Positions 8,048-17,215 of a stretch of DNA of 64,000 nucleotides are shown piece by piece. The notes beneath the pieces were generated by a model, which was not told the origin of the DNA, ran no database searches, and saw only the letters and a program-made list of their open reading frames with translations. This stretch comes from Chengkuizengella axinellae (lineage in GTDB: Bacteria; Bacillota; Bacilli; Paenibacillales; KCTC-33759). The position numbers were made by a program, and so were the translations under genes. Numbering within the stretch: the first letter of the stretch is position 1; every line of letters starts with the position of its first letter. Location of the stretch: NCBI RefSeq assembly GCF_030730905.1, contig NZ_JAVAMP010000006.1:124001-188000 (forward strand), in the 5' to 3' direction.

Positions 8048-9541
8048 TTAATCAGCATTTCTATCACCAATGGTAATGATTGTGTCAAAGGTTTTACCTT
8101 GTCTTATAAATGTTAAATTTACTGACTCACCAACTTCGGTTTCTTTCACTTTTCCTATGAGATCATCCGCATTTTTAATGCTCTCTCCATTAAATTCAAT
8201 GATGACATCGTTAGGTTGCAGTCCTGCAAGGTGGGCTGGGCTTTGTCTCTCAACTTGGTTGATGTGTACACCATCTTTACTTTCTAAATTTAATCCACGT
8301 TGAATATCATCATTAATATTGTTTAACCCAACACCAATATATGGTTTTGGAATGGTTACATTATTCTTCAAATCATCCAAAACTTCATCAATTGTGCTTG
8401 TAGGTATTGCAAATCCAATACCCTGTGCATCTGTACTAACAGCAGTATTAATGCCAATTACCTCACCGTTCAAATCAATTAATGGTCCTCCTGAATTACC
8501 TGGATTGATGGAAGCATCGGTTTGCAATAAGTGCTCATAGGTTCTAGTACCTTGAGAGTCTGGTATTGAAATCTCTCTTTCATTGGCACTAAGCACACCA
8601 ACACTCACTGAATGATCAAACCCAACTGGATTCCCTATAGCAGTTACCCAATCCCCTACTCTTAATTCATCAGAGTTTCCTATTTCCAGAGTCGGAAAAG
8701 TTTCGCTACCTTCGATTTTTAATACAGCAAGGTCTAAATCATATGAAGAACCTAGCAGCTCAGCTTTAAACTTTTCCTCATAACCTTCAAGCTCAACATA
8801 TATTTCATCAGAACCTGAAACAACATGTTCATTCGTTAAAATATATCCTTCTTCATCAAATATAAAACCCGAACCTAAGCCTGAAGGTTCTGGTCCACCA
8901 TCAGGTGTTGAATTCAATTCATCTCCAAAAAAATATCTGAATATATCTTCATTGCGATTTATACTATTACTACTTTGTGTTGTATAGGTTTCAATCTTAA
9001 CAACGGCAGGCGATGCTTGCTCCACAATATCTGCTATATTATCTGGTCTATTCTCAAAATCTATTGAAGCCTGACTTTCACTCCCAATAGCTGACACTAT
9101 ATTTTGTGATACTGCTTGATCAGGAGGAGGATTATCTGAAGAGAAAAGATTCAATTTATCTGAAGCAACCATGAGACCACCAACAATAAGTACCCCTGAC
9201 ATAAATGCAGCAAACATACTTTTGAATGAAGATCGTTTTTTTCTAGTTGAATAAGTCCATTCTTGCTGAGTGTATTCTTTATTAGGTATATCGTTTTGTA
9301 CTTGATTTCCGTAAATAGAAACTTCTTTAGGTTTGTTGATTTCAACATCTGAAGATTCTCCTAAATGAGATGAATAGGATGTGTATTCAGCTTCCTTTGA
9401 CGGTTCTGTTGGTTTAAAAGAACCATATGAATAATATTCACTTTGATTCGTTTTCGATTTATCTTGTTTCGTATTTTCTTTCGTTTTATCATCGTTGAAA
9501 AAATCACTTTCATTATTAGTACCTTTGTTCTTATCATCCAT
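8048..9541 (-). CDS. htrA: HtrA/DegP-type membrane-anchored serine protease
   Basis: Quality-control protease acting on the outer face of the membrane. 497 residues: a long hydrophilic cytoplasmic N-terminus rich in Lys, Asn and Ser (1-105), one TM segment at about 107-127, a trypsin-like domain with His239 (TNEHVV), Asp270 (DLDLAVL) and Ser350 (GNSGGPL), and one C-terminal PDZ domain from about 395. The start at 9541 has GGGAGG upstream; an upstream ATG gives an unlikely extension. The architecture matches Bacillus HtrA/HtrB, which are controlled by CssRS, and a two-component pair follows directly. Confidence 0.94.
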   Translation of the reverse strand: MDDKNKGTNNESDFFNDDKTKENTKQDKSKTNQSEYYSYGSFKPTEPSKEAEYTSYSSHLGESSDVEINKPKEVSIYGNQVQNDIPNKEYTQQEWTYSTRKKRSSFKSMFAAFMSGVLIVGGLMVASDKLNLFSSDNPPPDQAVSQNIVSAIGSESQASIDFENRPDNIADIVEQASPAVVKIETYTTQSSNSINRNEDIFRYFFGDELNSTPDGGPEPSGLGSGFIFDEEGYILTNEHVVSGSDEIYVELEGYEEKFKAELLGSSYDLDLAVLKIEGSETFPTLEIGNSDELRVGDWVTAIGNPVGFDHSVSVGVLSANEREISIPDSQGTRTYEHLLQTDASINPGNSGGPLIDLNGEVIGINTAVSTDAQGIGFAIPTSTIDEVLDDLKNNVTIPKPYIGVGLNNINDDIQRGLNLESKDGVHINQVERQSPAHLAGLQPNDVIIEFNGESIKNADDLIGKVKETEVGESVNLTFIRQGKTFDTIITIGDRNAD

Positions 9542-9739
9542 AAGAAAACCTCCCTCAGAGCATTTAAGATTTATATATGAATAATGACGAAAAATCATTA
9601 TATCATTTATTGTTATCTATATCATGCATCATAAACATTAAATAAACCTTAAAAATAAATAAAATAGAATTAAAAAGTAATTCATGGGGGAATGTAGTAC
9701 ATTTTCTTATGTATGGTTGTATTCAATTTTTGGGGTGAA

Positions 9740-10147
9740 TTATATTTGAAGCTCTACTTTTTTGATTAGTTCCTCCGCTTTTGCGATCCATTCCTGCTCT
9801 AATTCAGCATCTTTGTCTAGAGGAGTTTGAAATTGATTGATTAAGGATGCATACACTTGCATATGTGCATTTGGATCTGTCCCTTCATTATATACATGTT
9901 TGAGTGCAAAGGGGGTACCTAGTTGAATCATTGTTGATTGATTCATAATCTCTCCATCCAACTGTCCACTTGTCACTTGAAATGGAATACGCAGCCAAAC
10001 CTGTGACTTTTCGTCCAAAGCACGATCAAAATATCCATGTTCGTAATCCCAATTCGCACCAAGAGAAAAATCTAACGTTTTTAGTCCTTTATATAGGTTT
10101 GAAAATAAATCTTCTTTGTTCTCAATCTCAGATTTAATTTGTTTCAA
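9740..10147 (-). CDS. YugN-like protein
   Basis: Small cytosolic protein resembling the YugN family of Bacillales (conserved LGANWDYEHGYFDR, WLRIPFQVTSGQLDG, LGTPFALKHVYNEG). Function unknown in the family. I choose a TTG start at 10147 because GGAGG lies 9 bases before it; an in-frame ATG at 10180 has no ribosome site. That gives 135 residues. Followed by a SASP gene in the opposite order on the same strand, with no shared operon evident. Confidence 0.7.
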   Translation of the reverse strand: MKQIKSEIENKEDLFSNLYKGLKTLDFSLGANWDYEHGYFDRALDEKSQVWLRIPFQVTSGQLDGEIMNQSTMIQLGTPFALKHVYNEGTDPNAHMQVYASLINQFQTPLDKDAELEQEWIAKAEELIKKVELQI

Positions 10148-10217
10148 TTCATTCAGCCTCCAGTCCATCGAGTCCTTCATTAAACATTGAATTTGTAATC
10201 ATAAATTCTTATGTTAT

Positions 10218-10256
10218 GAAAAAGAAAGTGATTTGCTAATATGCAAACCACTTCCC
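10218..10256 (-). terminator. Terminator of the SASP gene
   Basis: Minus-strand stem AGTGGTTTGC/GCAAATCACT (one G-U), 6-nt loop, then TTCTTTTT. It begins about 20 bases after the SASP stop. Confidence 0.85.
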
Positions 10257-10273
10257 TTTCGAATGAAATACAT

Positions 10274-10414
10274 TTACTTATTTGCTTCTTGATTTCTTGC
10301 ATTTTGACCTGCTCTTTTAGTATTCTTAGCAGTTACTTCTTCTGCAAATTCAGCATTATATTGCTGGTTATTTTGATTGTTTGGATTATTTTTGTTGTTT
10401 CTATTTTTAGCCAC
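10274..10414 (-). CDS. Gamma-type small acid-soluble spore protein
   Basis: 46 residues from a GTG start with GGGAGGTG upstream. The protein is Asn/Gln/Lys-rich with the motif AEFAEEVTAKNTKRAGQNA, which matches the repeat unit of gamma SASP (SspE: EFASETNAQ-VRKQNQQSA). Only one repeat is present, as in short family members. It is expected to be made in the forespore and to serve as an amino-acid store degraded at germination. It has its own terminator. Sigma-F/G promoter elements were not identified with confidence. Confidence 0.85.
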   Translation of the reverse strand: MAKNRNNKNNPNNQNNQQYNAEFAEEVTAKNTKRAGQNARNQEANK

Positions 10415-10516
10415 TTGAATTCACCTCCCGCCACAATACTTTCTTCGAACACGATAGTATTATTTCACATAAAAAACATTTTATGCATTTAAATTTTGCG
10501 GGTAGCTATTTGATAA

Positions 10517-11275
10517 TTAACTTCTAAAAAATTCCATTTTTTGTCTTAGGATAGCCTCTGTGATTTGACCGTTCCCTTCTTCAATAATAAAAACATCTAA
10601 CTTTTTCTTACCCCATAAATTATAAACATCTTCTTTTGAGTTGAAATATAAATCTATTACATTTCCTTTAATAGCTGAGCCAATATCGGCAACAATTCCG
10701 TAACCATATCCCGGGATATACAGCACTGTACCTAATGGAAATAAATTCAAATCCGCTGCAATTGTGGATATTGAATCTGGAGCTCTTTGAACCTTAACAC
10801 CAGAATAAGTAATTCCATACTCTGGATGTTCAGGCGTTTTTCCAGTCGATTCAACCCCTGCATAATATCCTGTTGCAATCACTTCCACAGCTTTATAATT
10901 TTGACGTATTTGGTTTTCATCCAATCCCTCAATCGAATGTTTAACGGATTGATTCTTACTCATTGTTTTAGTTGGTTGTTTAACCTGCTCATGTTCATTT
11001 TTTAAACTGGCTTTCTTCACTGTCTTTAGTTGTTCAACATCAATGATATCCATACCGTGATCAGAAGTTAAACTTTCTTTATTACTTTCATACTTTATCG
11101 ACTCTATATTTATATCTGCAGGTACACTTGTATAAGATCTTTCATATTTTAATACTTCAGTAATTTGAATTTCATCCTTTTCCACTATCTGAGTAATGAA
11201 TGTCGCTATGATAAGCGTAAAAACAGGTAAAAGTAAAATGGAAATCAATTTTAAACGATACTTTTTCAAAAACAT
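10517..11275 (-). CDS. 3D-domain (YuiC-like) cell-wall protein
   Basis: 252 residues: N-terminal membrane anchor or signal segment (about 8-28), a charged linker of about 100 residues, and a C-terminal 3D domain with ATGYYAG, the conserved [10 protein letters not shown] and [17 protein letters not shown]. The three aspartates that name the domain are in AADLN, VADIG and IDLY. In the family this is a double-psi barrel related to MltA lytic transglycosylase, acting on peptidoglycan; the YuiC form is used in mother cell-forespore settings. The start follows GGGGAGG, which sits in a hairpin. Confidence 0.85.
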   Translation of the reverse strand: MFLKKYRLKLISILLLPVFTLIIATFITQIVEKDEIQITEVLKYERSYTSVPADINIESIKYESNKESLTSDHGMDIIDVEQLKTVKKASLKNEHEQVKQPTKTMSKNQSVKHSIEGLDENQIRQNYKAVEVIATGYYAGVESTGKTPEHPEYGITYSGVKVQRAPDSISTIAADLNLFPLGTVLYIPGYGYGIVADIGSAIKGNVIDLYFNSKEDVYNLWGKKKLDVFIIEEGNGQITEAILRQKMEFFRS

Positions 11276-11284
11276 TTTTAAAAA

Positions 11285-11303
11285 CCTCCCCTAGTATAGG
11301 AGG
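11285..11303 (-). promoter_or_regulatory. Small hairpin containing the ribosome site of the 3D-domain gene
   Basis: On the minus strand CCTCCTA-tac-TAGGGGAGG can pair for 5-7 bp and buries the GGGGAGG 9 bases before the ATG. It is followed by TTTTT, so a weak terminator is the alternative reading. Confidence 0.4.
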
Positions 11304-11367
11304 CTTTCCAAAAATAATAAAATATATACCCTATGGAATAAAAGATACCCTTGTGATAAGAACTCGC

Positions 11368-11408
11368 AAAAAAAGCAGTAACGGTCATATTCTGAACCGT
11401 TACTGCTT
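11368..11408 (-). terminator. Terminator of thrS
   Basis: Perfect 11-bp stem GCAGTAACGGT/ACCGTTACTGC with a 10-nt loop followed by seven U on the minus strand, 35 bases after the thrS stop. Confidence 0.95.
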
Positions 11409-11442
11409 ATAAAGAGAAACTTGCTATCACAAAAGATCTAAT

Positions 11443-13383
11443 TTAGTTAATCACCTTGTTATTGACCTCTTCTGTGATTTGTTGGATCACTTCTGTTATT
11501 GATTTTGCTCCTACGTCGCCTTTACCACGAATACGCACGGATACACTTTCTGAATTTTTCTCATTCTCTCCTACAACGAACATATATTTCACTTTTTCAA
11601 GCTGAGCTTCTCTAATTTTATAACCTAGTTTTTCATTTCTTAAATCAGACTCTACTCGGATTCCTCCAAGCTGCAGTTTTTCAGCTACCTCCTTTGCATA
11701 ATCATCATAAGAATTTGAAACTGGAATCACTTTGGCTTGTACAGGCGCTAACCATGTTGGCAAATCACCTGCGAAGTTTTCCAATAAGAAAGCAGTCATT
11801 CTTTCCATAGTACTAATAATTCCTCTGTGAATAACAACAGGACGATGTTTATTTCCATCTTCTGCTATATATTCAAGTTCAAATCTTTCAGGCAATAGGA
11901 AATCAATCTGAGCCGTGGATAAAGTCTCTTCTTTGCCAAGTGCTGTTTTAATTTGCACATCCAGCTTTGGACCATAAAATGCAGCTTCACCTTCAGCTTC
12001 AAAGAACTCAAGCTCTAACTCCTCTGCTACTTCCCTAAGCATTCTTTGAGAAAGTTCCCACATGTTGTCATCAGGAAAATATTTTTCTTTATCTTCTGGA
12101 TCACGATATGAAAGTCTGAAGCGATAATCGTTTATTCCGATATCTTTATATACCTGAGTTATCAATTGAATCACTCTGGCAAACTCTTCTTTAATTTGAT
12201 CAGGTCGACAGAAAATATGTGCATCATTTAAAGTCATTGCTCTAACACGGTGCAATCCTGTTAATGCACCAGACATTTCATATCTGTGCATTGTACCCAA
12301 CTCTGCAATACGTAAAGGCAGGTCACGATAACTGCGCATTTCATCTTTAAATACCATCATGTGATGAGGACAGTTCATAGGTCTTAACACTAACTCTTCA
12401 TTATCAAGTTCCATTTTTGGAAACATATCTTCATGATAATGCTCCCAATGTCCTGATGTTTTATATAAGTCAACATTAGCTAATACAGGAGTATATACGT
12501 GATTATAACCTAATCTTTCTTCCAAATCGACGATGTATCTTTCTAAAGTTCTTCTTAACTTTGCACCATTAGGGAGCCACAACGGTAACCCTTGTCCAAC
12601 TTCTTGTGAAAAAGTAAACATTTTAAACTGTTTTCCTAATTTACGATGATCACGTTTTTTTGCTTCCTCTAATAAATGCAAATGCTCATCCAATTCAGCT
12701 TTTTTAGGAAATGCTGTCCCATATATACGCTGAAGCATTTTGTTTTTAGAATCTCCTCGCCAATAAGCACCAGCTACGCTGAGCAACTTATATGCTTTTA
12801 TTTTACCTGTTGACGGCAAATGAGGTCCCCTACATAAATCAAAAAACTCACCTTGATCATATATTGTAATTGTAGAGTCTTCAGGCAAATCTTGAATTAA
12901 TTCTAATTTTAATGGATCTTCAAGCTCAGTATATATCTTTAGTGCTTCTTCTCTGCTTACTACTCTTCTAGAGATTTTTAAATTCTCATTAATGATTTTT
13001 TTCATTTCTTTCTCAATTTTGCTCAAATCTTCCGGAGTAATGGAGTGTTTAAGATCGATATCATAATAAAAACCATTTTCTATGACTGGACCAATCCCTA
13101 ACTTTACATTTTTCTCACCATATATTCTTTTGATTGCTTGCGCCATTAAGTGAGCTGTACTGTGACGGTAAACTTCGAGACCTTCCTCACTATCCAGTGT
13201 CACAATTTCAATCTTTGCATCTTCATTTAAACTAAAACTTAAATCTACAACTTGACCGTCTACTTTACCTGCAACGGCTTTCTTTCTTAAACCTGGACTG
13301 ATGGATGCAGCAATCTCTTCGATATTAATTCCATTATCATATGAACGACTAGCACCATCAGGAAAAGTAATTTGTACTGACAT
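11443..13383 (-). CDS. thrS: Threonyl-tRNA synthetase
   Basis: 646 residues: TGS domain (1-62), editing second additional domain ([10 protein letters not shown] about 77-86), class II catalytic core with motif 2 ([20 protein letters not shown]) and motif 3 ([15 protein letters not shown]), and a C-terminal anticodon-binding domain. The zinc ligand site PMNCPHHMM is intact. GGAGG precedes the ATG. Expression is controlled by the T-box leader immediately upstream, and transcription ends at the hairpin at 11368-11408. Confidence 0.97.
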   Translation of the reverse strand: MSVQITFPDGASRSYDNGINIEEIAASISPGLRKKAVAGKVDGQVVDLSFSLNEDAKIEIVTLDSEEGLEVYRHSTAHLMAQAIKRIYGEKNVKLGIGPVIENGFYYDIDLKHSITPEDLSKIEKEMKKIINENLKISRRVVSREEALKIYTELEDPLKLELIQDLPEDSTITIYDQGEFFDLCRGPHLPSTGKIKAYKLLSVAGAYWRGDSKNKMLQRIYGTAFPKKAELDEHLHLLEEAKKRDHRKLGKQFKMFTFSQEVGQGLPLWLPNGAKLRRTLERYIVDLEERLGYNHVYTPVLANVDLYKTSGHWEHYHEDMFPKMELDNEELVLRPMNCPHHMMVFKDEMRSYRDLPLRIAELGTMHRYEMSGALTGLHRVRAMTLNDAHIFCRPDQIKEEFARVIQLITQVYKDIGINDYRFRLSYRDPEDKEKYFPDDNMWELSQRMLREVAEELELEFFEAEGEAAFYGPKLDVQIKTALGKEETLSTAQIDFLLPERFELEYIAEDGNKHRPVVIHRGIISTMERMTAFLLENFAGDLPTWLAPVQAKVIPVSNSYDDYAKEVAEKLQLGGIRVESDLRNEKLGYKIREAQLEKVKYMFVVGENEKNSESVSVRIRGKGDVGAKSITEVIQQITEEVNNKVIN

Positions 13384-13410
13384 TTGGTTTTATCCTCCAT
13401 TTTTTTGCAA

Positions 13411-13690
13411 ACTAAAAACGCACTGATCCCAAAAAGGGACGAGTGCGTTTATCTCGTGGTTCCACCCTACTGCAACCGATCCTTCAATCGATCCTTCATT
13501 ATATTCATAACGTGAATAACTCGGTGTGAACTACTTTATGTAACAAAAACTCTTATGAGTCTCTAAACACGTTCATTCTCACAGCTGCAAAGTGGTAAAT
13601 CACATTGGATTCTGGAGGAAATCTCAGCCTTGTTTCCTCTCTCTGATCAGTTCTAAAATGTGATTCGTGTCTTTGATCATTGCTTTTATT
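13411..13690 (-). ncRNA. T-box leader of thrS
   Basis: On the minus strand the leader contains the T-box core GGTGGAACCACGAG (about 13453-13467) directly followed by a terminator (13414-13450, AACGCACT.../...AGTGCGTT plus U run). The antiterminator and terminator are mutually exclusive, so uncharged tRNA-Thr should allow read-through. Stem I begins near 13690. An ACC triplet in the region near 13600 is a candidate specifier codon, but I did not fold the leader to prove it. Confidence 0.9.
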
Positions 13691-13703
13691 TTTAAATGTA
13701 TTT

Positions 13704-13745
13704 AACTTTTAACTTTTAACTTTTAACTTTTAACTTTTAACTTTT
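13704..13745. repeat. Six tandem copies of a heptamer
   Basis: AACTTTT repeated six times without a mismatch (AAAAGTT on the transcribed strand). It lies directly between the thrS -10 box and the T-box leader, so it would be the very start of the transcript. Confidence 0.95.
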
Positions 13746-13753
13746 ATAATTGT

Positions 13754-13781
13754 ATTATATTAGAGCCATTCTTTTTGTCAA
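13754..13781 (-). promoter_or_regulatory. Sigma-A promoter of thrS
   Basis: Minus strand: TTGACA, 16-bp spacer, TATAAT, perfect consensus hexamers just upstream of the heptamer repeat and T-box. Confidence 0.85.
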
Positions 13782-13803
13782 GTGTTATTTTGGCTAACTC
13801 ATC

Positions 13804-14703
13804 TCATTTTTCAGCTTTTCTGTAGTTAGAAAGTATCTTTTCACAGACATTGCAGTATTTGCAAATAAAAGTCCGCTTTTCAAAAATTTGTTGAATAACG
13901 TGAATCACTTGCATCTCAGGCTTTCGAGTATGAATGATTATTTTTTGAGGTGAAATAGATACTAATTTCGTAATGATAAGATCATCAAAATTTTTATCTT
14001 GAATTCCATCATTTGAATCCGCGCTGCCATCCACATCGATGCATTTTAACTGCTCATCAAGAACTAAAAAATCGTTTTCTCCATTATGAATAATATGAAC
14101 TGTTGGTATTTTGTGTTCTTGTGAGGATACAAATGTTTTTAATAAAGTCATAAAATCTTTATATTGTTGATCACTAATATACTCTTCAATGGCATATTCA
14201 ACCACTTCATTAAGTTCTTGAAGATAAAATTGGAGTCTGAACCGAATAAAACCATCTAAATTAATCCACGTATTATTTTCTACATATTGATAAAATAATT
14301 TTTCTATTTTTTGTTGTTTTTTTTGAATAAAATTGGATGATTGTGATGGTTCATTTAATAACTCAGTACAATATTCACTTAATCTTGAGATTTCAATTTG
14401 ATTAAAATGAGGATGCTCCTTTTTAATCAAATTGTGAATCAACTTATTTTGTAAGTGTGTTAAAATGAATTCGGAAAATGTTTTGCTTACAGATTGATAT
14501 AACAAAGCTGCATGTTTAGTTAGTTGAAATTGTGGTAGAACTCCAGTACAGATTAGGTTGCTATCATTTTTATTCATTTTAAAAACTTGTTTTTTAAGTT
14601 TATTTTTTTTATGTAGAAAGGTGATGTTTGATTGCAACATTGATAAACATTGTCGAATTTCCTCTTCAGAAAAATGATCCATACTAATTGTAATTAGATT
14701 CAT
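13804..14703 (-). CDS. ytxC: YtxC-like sporulation-associated protein
   Basis: 299 residues. The segment around 150-190 (GFIRFRLQFYLQELNEVVEYAIEEYI) and the C-terminal KIIIHTRKPEMQ/CKYCNVCE region resemble YtxC, a protein annotated as putative sporulation protein that sits beside thrS in B. subtilis; the synteny is kept here. Function is unknown. A CxxC-x2-C cluster near the C-terminus (CKYCNVC) could bind metal. ATG 14703 is preferred over GTG 14709 because AAGGAG is 7 bases away. The thrS promoter lies just after its stop, so thrS is separately transcribed. Confidence 0.8.
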   Translation of the reverse strand: MNLITISMDHFSEEEIRQCLSMLQSNITFLHKKNKLKKQVFKMNKNDSNLICTGVLPQFQLTKHAALLYQSVSKTFSEFILTHLQNKLIHNLIKKEHPHFNQIEISRLSEYCTELLNEPSQSSNFIQKKQQKIEKLFYQYVENNTWINLDGFIRFRLQFYLQELNEVVEYAIEEYISDQQYKDFMTLLKTFVSSQEHKIPTVHIIHNGENDFLVLDEQLKCIDVDGSADSNDGIQDKNFDDLIITKLVSISPQKIIIHTRKPEMQVIHVIQQIFEKRTFICKYCNVCEKILSNYRKAEK

Positions 14704-14841
14704 ATTCACACTCCTTTCACACGAATAACCGCCATCTAAAGTATATGTTTCAGCTAAAGCAGATATACGAAAAAAGGAATACCAATAAATACCCTTACAT
14801 AAACCACAAAGATAATTTATTGTAAATCATATTATAGAATT

Positions 14842-14891
14842 AAAAAATACACCTCCAACGGTTAGGCCTTTCGCCTAACAATTGAGGTGCA
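14842..14891 (-). terminator. Terminator of mqnC, resembling an IS3-type end
   Basis: Minus strand: TGCACCTC-AATT-GTTAGGC-gaaag-GCCTAAC-CGTT-GGAGGTG-TATTTTTT, a two-tier hairpin with U run, 25 bases after the mqnC stop. Its 5' arm TGCACCTCAATTGTTAG differs at one position from the right terminus of the insertion sequence at 51534-52979. Confidence 0.85.
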
Positions 14892-14914
14892 TCTTAATTT
14901 AAATTTGATGTATT

Positions 14915-16045
14915 CTAATTCTGCATAATAAAATCTTTTTCTATATTTGATCCTTCATTAAATACACGTAAAGTTTCATAAGCTGTATTTCTTTGTGCAG
15001 GAACTTTACCTGCTTCACGAATTAACTTTAAGATAGTCTCAATGTTCACCTTATGTGTTGTACCTGCAGCAGATACCACATTTTCTTCCATCATTGTACT
15101 GCCAAAATCATTACAGCCGTATTCAAGTGATTTTTTACCGATTTCTGCACCAAGTGTTACCCAAGATGCTTGGAAGTTCGGTATGTTGTCAATCATTAAA
15201 CGACTAATCGCTAATGTTTTCAAATAATCCTCAGGTGTTGCTTTCTCTTGTTTATAATTCGTATTTTCCGGTTGGAACGTCCAAATGATAAACGCTAAAA
15301 ATCCAGCTGAATCCCATTTATTTTGAATACAATCATCCTGTGCATCTCTAATTCTAAGCATATGCAGCACACGTTCTTCCATTGTTTCTCCAAAACCAAT
15401 AACCATAGTTCCTGTAGTATTCATACCTACCATATGGGCAGCTTGATGAATATCCATCCATTCACGCCAAGAACCTTTTAACCGACTTACCTTGTTGCGG
15501 ATACGATCAATCAGCATTTCTGCACCTGCTCCAGGAAGGGAGTCCAAACCTGCTTCATTTAACTTTCTAAGCACTTCTTCGTAAGGTAACCCTGACATCT
15601 CATGCATTTTTCGAACTTCAACAGTTGAAAGTGAATGCATATGGATTTTAAACCTTTGTTTAATTTCTCGTAATAAATTTAAATAATAATCAAAAGGAAG
15701 GTCTGGATTTACTCCGCCCTGCATCAAAACCTCTGTACCACCAACGTCTATGGTTTCTTGTATTTTTTGAAAGATCGTTTCGTTTGGAAGTACATAACCA
15801 TCCTCATGACCAGGTGGTCGGTAAAAAGCACAAAACTTACAATACACATCGCAAAAATTTGTATAGTTTATATTTCTACCAATGACAAAAGTAGTGATTG
15901 GATCTGGATGAAATTGAAGCATTTTTTTATTCGCTGCTTGTCCAATTTTTTCTATTTCATCGGATTCAAATAAAGTCACACCATCCTCTAGTGTTAACCT
16001 CTCACCTGATAATGCTTTATTTAAAATTTGATCTATTTGACTCAT
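14915..16045 (-). CDS. mqnC: Cyclic dehypoxanthine futalosine synthase MqnC
   Basis: Radical SAM enzyme of the futalosine menaquinone pathway; it cyclises dehypoxanthine futalosine. 376 residues with the CxxxCxxC cluster site at Cys65, Cys69 and Cys72 (NFCDVYCKFCAF), MQGGVNPDLP and the PGAGAEMLIDR motif. The start at 16045 has GGGGAG upstream. B. subtilis makes menaquinone by the o-succinylbenzoate route, so this gene separates the organism from that group. No other mqn gene is in the window. Confidence 0.93.
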   Translation of the reverse strand: MSQIDQILNKALSGERLTLEDGVTLFESDEIEKIGQAANKKMLQFHPDPITTFVIGRNINYTNFCDVYCKFCAFYRPPGHEDGYVLPNETIFQKIQETIDVGGTEVLMQGGVNPDLPFDYYLNLLREIKQRFKIHMHSLSTVEVRKMHEMSGLPYEEVLRKLNEAGLDSLPGAGAEMLIDRIRNKVSRLKGSWREWMDIHQAAHMVGMNTTGTMVIGFGETMEERVLHMLRIRDAQDDCIQNKWDSAGFLAFIIWTFQPENTNYKQEKATPEDYLKTLAISRLMIDNIPNFQASWVTLGAEIGKKSLEYGCNDFGSTMMEENVVSAAGTTHKVNIETILKLIREAGKVPAQRNTAYETLRVFNEGSNIEKDFIMQN

Positions 16046-16137
16046 AACGTTCACTCCCCTATCTACAAAATATATCACAAAATATATAGGGCGTCATTAT
16101 TTTCGAAAGAAGAACGTTTTGGTTGATTTGGAAAAGA

Positions 16138-17034
16138 TTAATTTAAAGAAATTAACGCTGAATTTATTTCCTTTAAAAAGTCTTCTAATTCAGAAACTCC
16201 AGTATTGTGCAAATATAACATTAATCCTTCTATAACAACCAAACGAGGATCTTCTTGCTCTATCTCCTCAGTAATAGCTTCCAAGGAAGAACTAACTTTT
16301 GCCTTTAAATTCATATTTAAATCAAGCTTTGAAGTGTGTAATTTGATTTCGTTTATAATACTTTTGATTTTTATTATTGCAGCTTTTTTCAATTCTTTTT
16401 CCATATGAATATAGTTTTCCATAATATCTTCAGATAGAAAAGGAACATGATCATTAGCTTTAAAACTGTCTACGGCTTGATCTAATACAGAAATTAAAAG
16501 GTTAGGAAGACGCTCTATTTCAATATTCTTTTTATCAATAATGATGTATATCATAAATTCTCTCATCATGCCAATTAATATCGTTGCAAGATCATAAGCG
16601 TATTTCTTAATGTTGTCACCATAAATCTCAATAACATGATTCGTAGCCCAATTTATAGTTTTTGCTCTAATTTTAAACATAAATTCTTTAATTTCATCAT
16701 TAATCTGAGAAACCTGCTCTCTCATAATCATTTTAATAAATTCTTTGTATTTTGACTGCTGTTCAATTTGAACCATCATTTGTCTTGTAAACATTTCCTT
16801 TGGTGAAAGATTGCATTCATTTTCCCGTACTTTTTCAACTTTTTCATACATGGGATCAAAGTAATATCGAAGCAGCGATATCATCAAATCTTCCTTAGAA
16901 TCAAAATAATTGTATATAGAACCTTTAGCCATTCCAATATGATCAGCAATCTCTTTCATAGATGTTGCGTGATACCCTTTTTGAGAAATTAAGATCATCG
17001 CTGATTCCATAATGTTCTTTTTCTTTTCATTCAT
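16138..17034 (-). CDS. TetR-family transcriptional regulator
   Basis: 298 residues, longer than a typical TetR (about 190-220). The N-terminal HTH is standard (NIMESAMILISQKGYHATSM, IADHIGMAKGSIYNYFDSKEDL); the C-terminal ligand domain is extended by about 80 residues of charged helices, as in YfiR/PksA-like Bacillus regulators. AAAAGGATG lies 8 bases before ATG 17034. It is divergent from an MFS drug exporter with a palindromic operator in the shared region, so it most likely represses that exporter and possibly itself. Confidence 0.88.
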   Translation of the reverse strand: MNEKKKNIMESAMILISQKGYHATSMKEIADHIGMAKGSIYNYFDSKEDLMISLLRYYFDPMYEKVEKVRENECNLSPKEMFTRQMMVQIEQQSKYKEFIKMIMREQVSQINDEIKEFMFKIRAKTINWATNHVIEIYGDNIKKYAYDLATILIGMMREFMIYIIIDKKNIEIERLPNLLISVLDQAVDSFKANDHVPFLSEDIMENYIHMEKELKKAAIIKIKSIINEIKLHTSKLDLNMNLKAKVSSSLEAITEEIEQEDPRLVVIEGLMLYLHNTGVSELEDFLKEINSALISLN

Positions 17035-17165
17035 AAAAAACATCCTTTTATAAAAAAATAAGTTAGTTTTATTATATTTGTTTTCCAATTGACCTGTCAC
17101 TAGGTTTTATATATAATGTGTCTACGTGGTCATTAATTATTATGACTTATTGGTTTTATTATAAT

Positions 17166-17181
17166 ATGACTTATCAGTCAT
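17166..17181. promoter_or_regulatory. TetR-type operator
   Basis: Perfect palindrome ATGACT-TATC-AGTCAT between the divergent regulator and exporter genes, overlapping the region after a TATAAT (about 17159-17164). A related half (ATGACTTAT, 17142-17150) and an inverted GTCAT...ATGAC pair around 17130-17146 suggest a second, weaker site. The pattern resembles TGACN-type sites of other TetR repressors. Confidence 0.7.
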
Positions 17182-17215
17182 TACAAATATGATTTACAGA
17201 AGGAGAAGACTTAAG

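Noticed and set aside
13704-13745. CRISPR-like array
   Set aside because: The units are 7 bp without spacers, so it is a plain tandem repeat.
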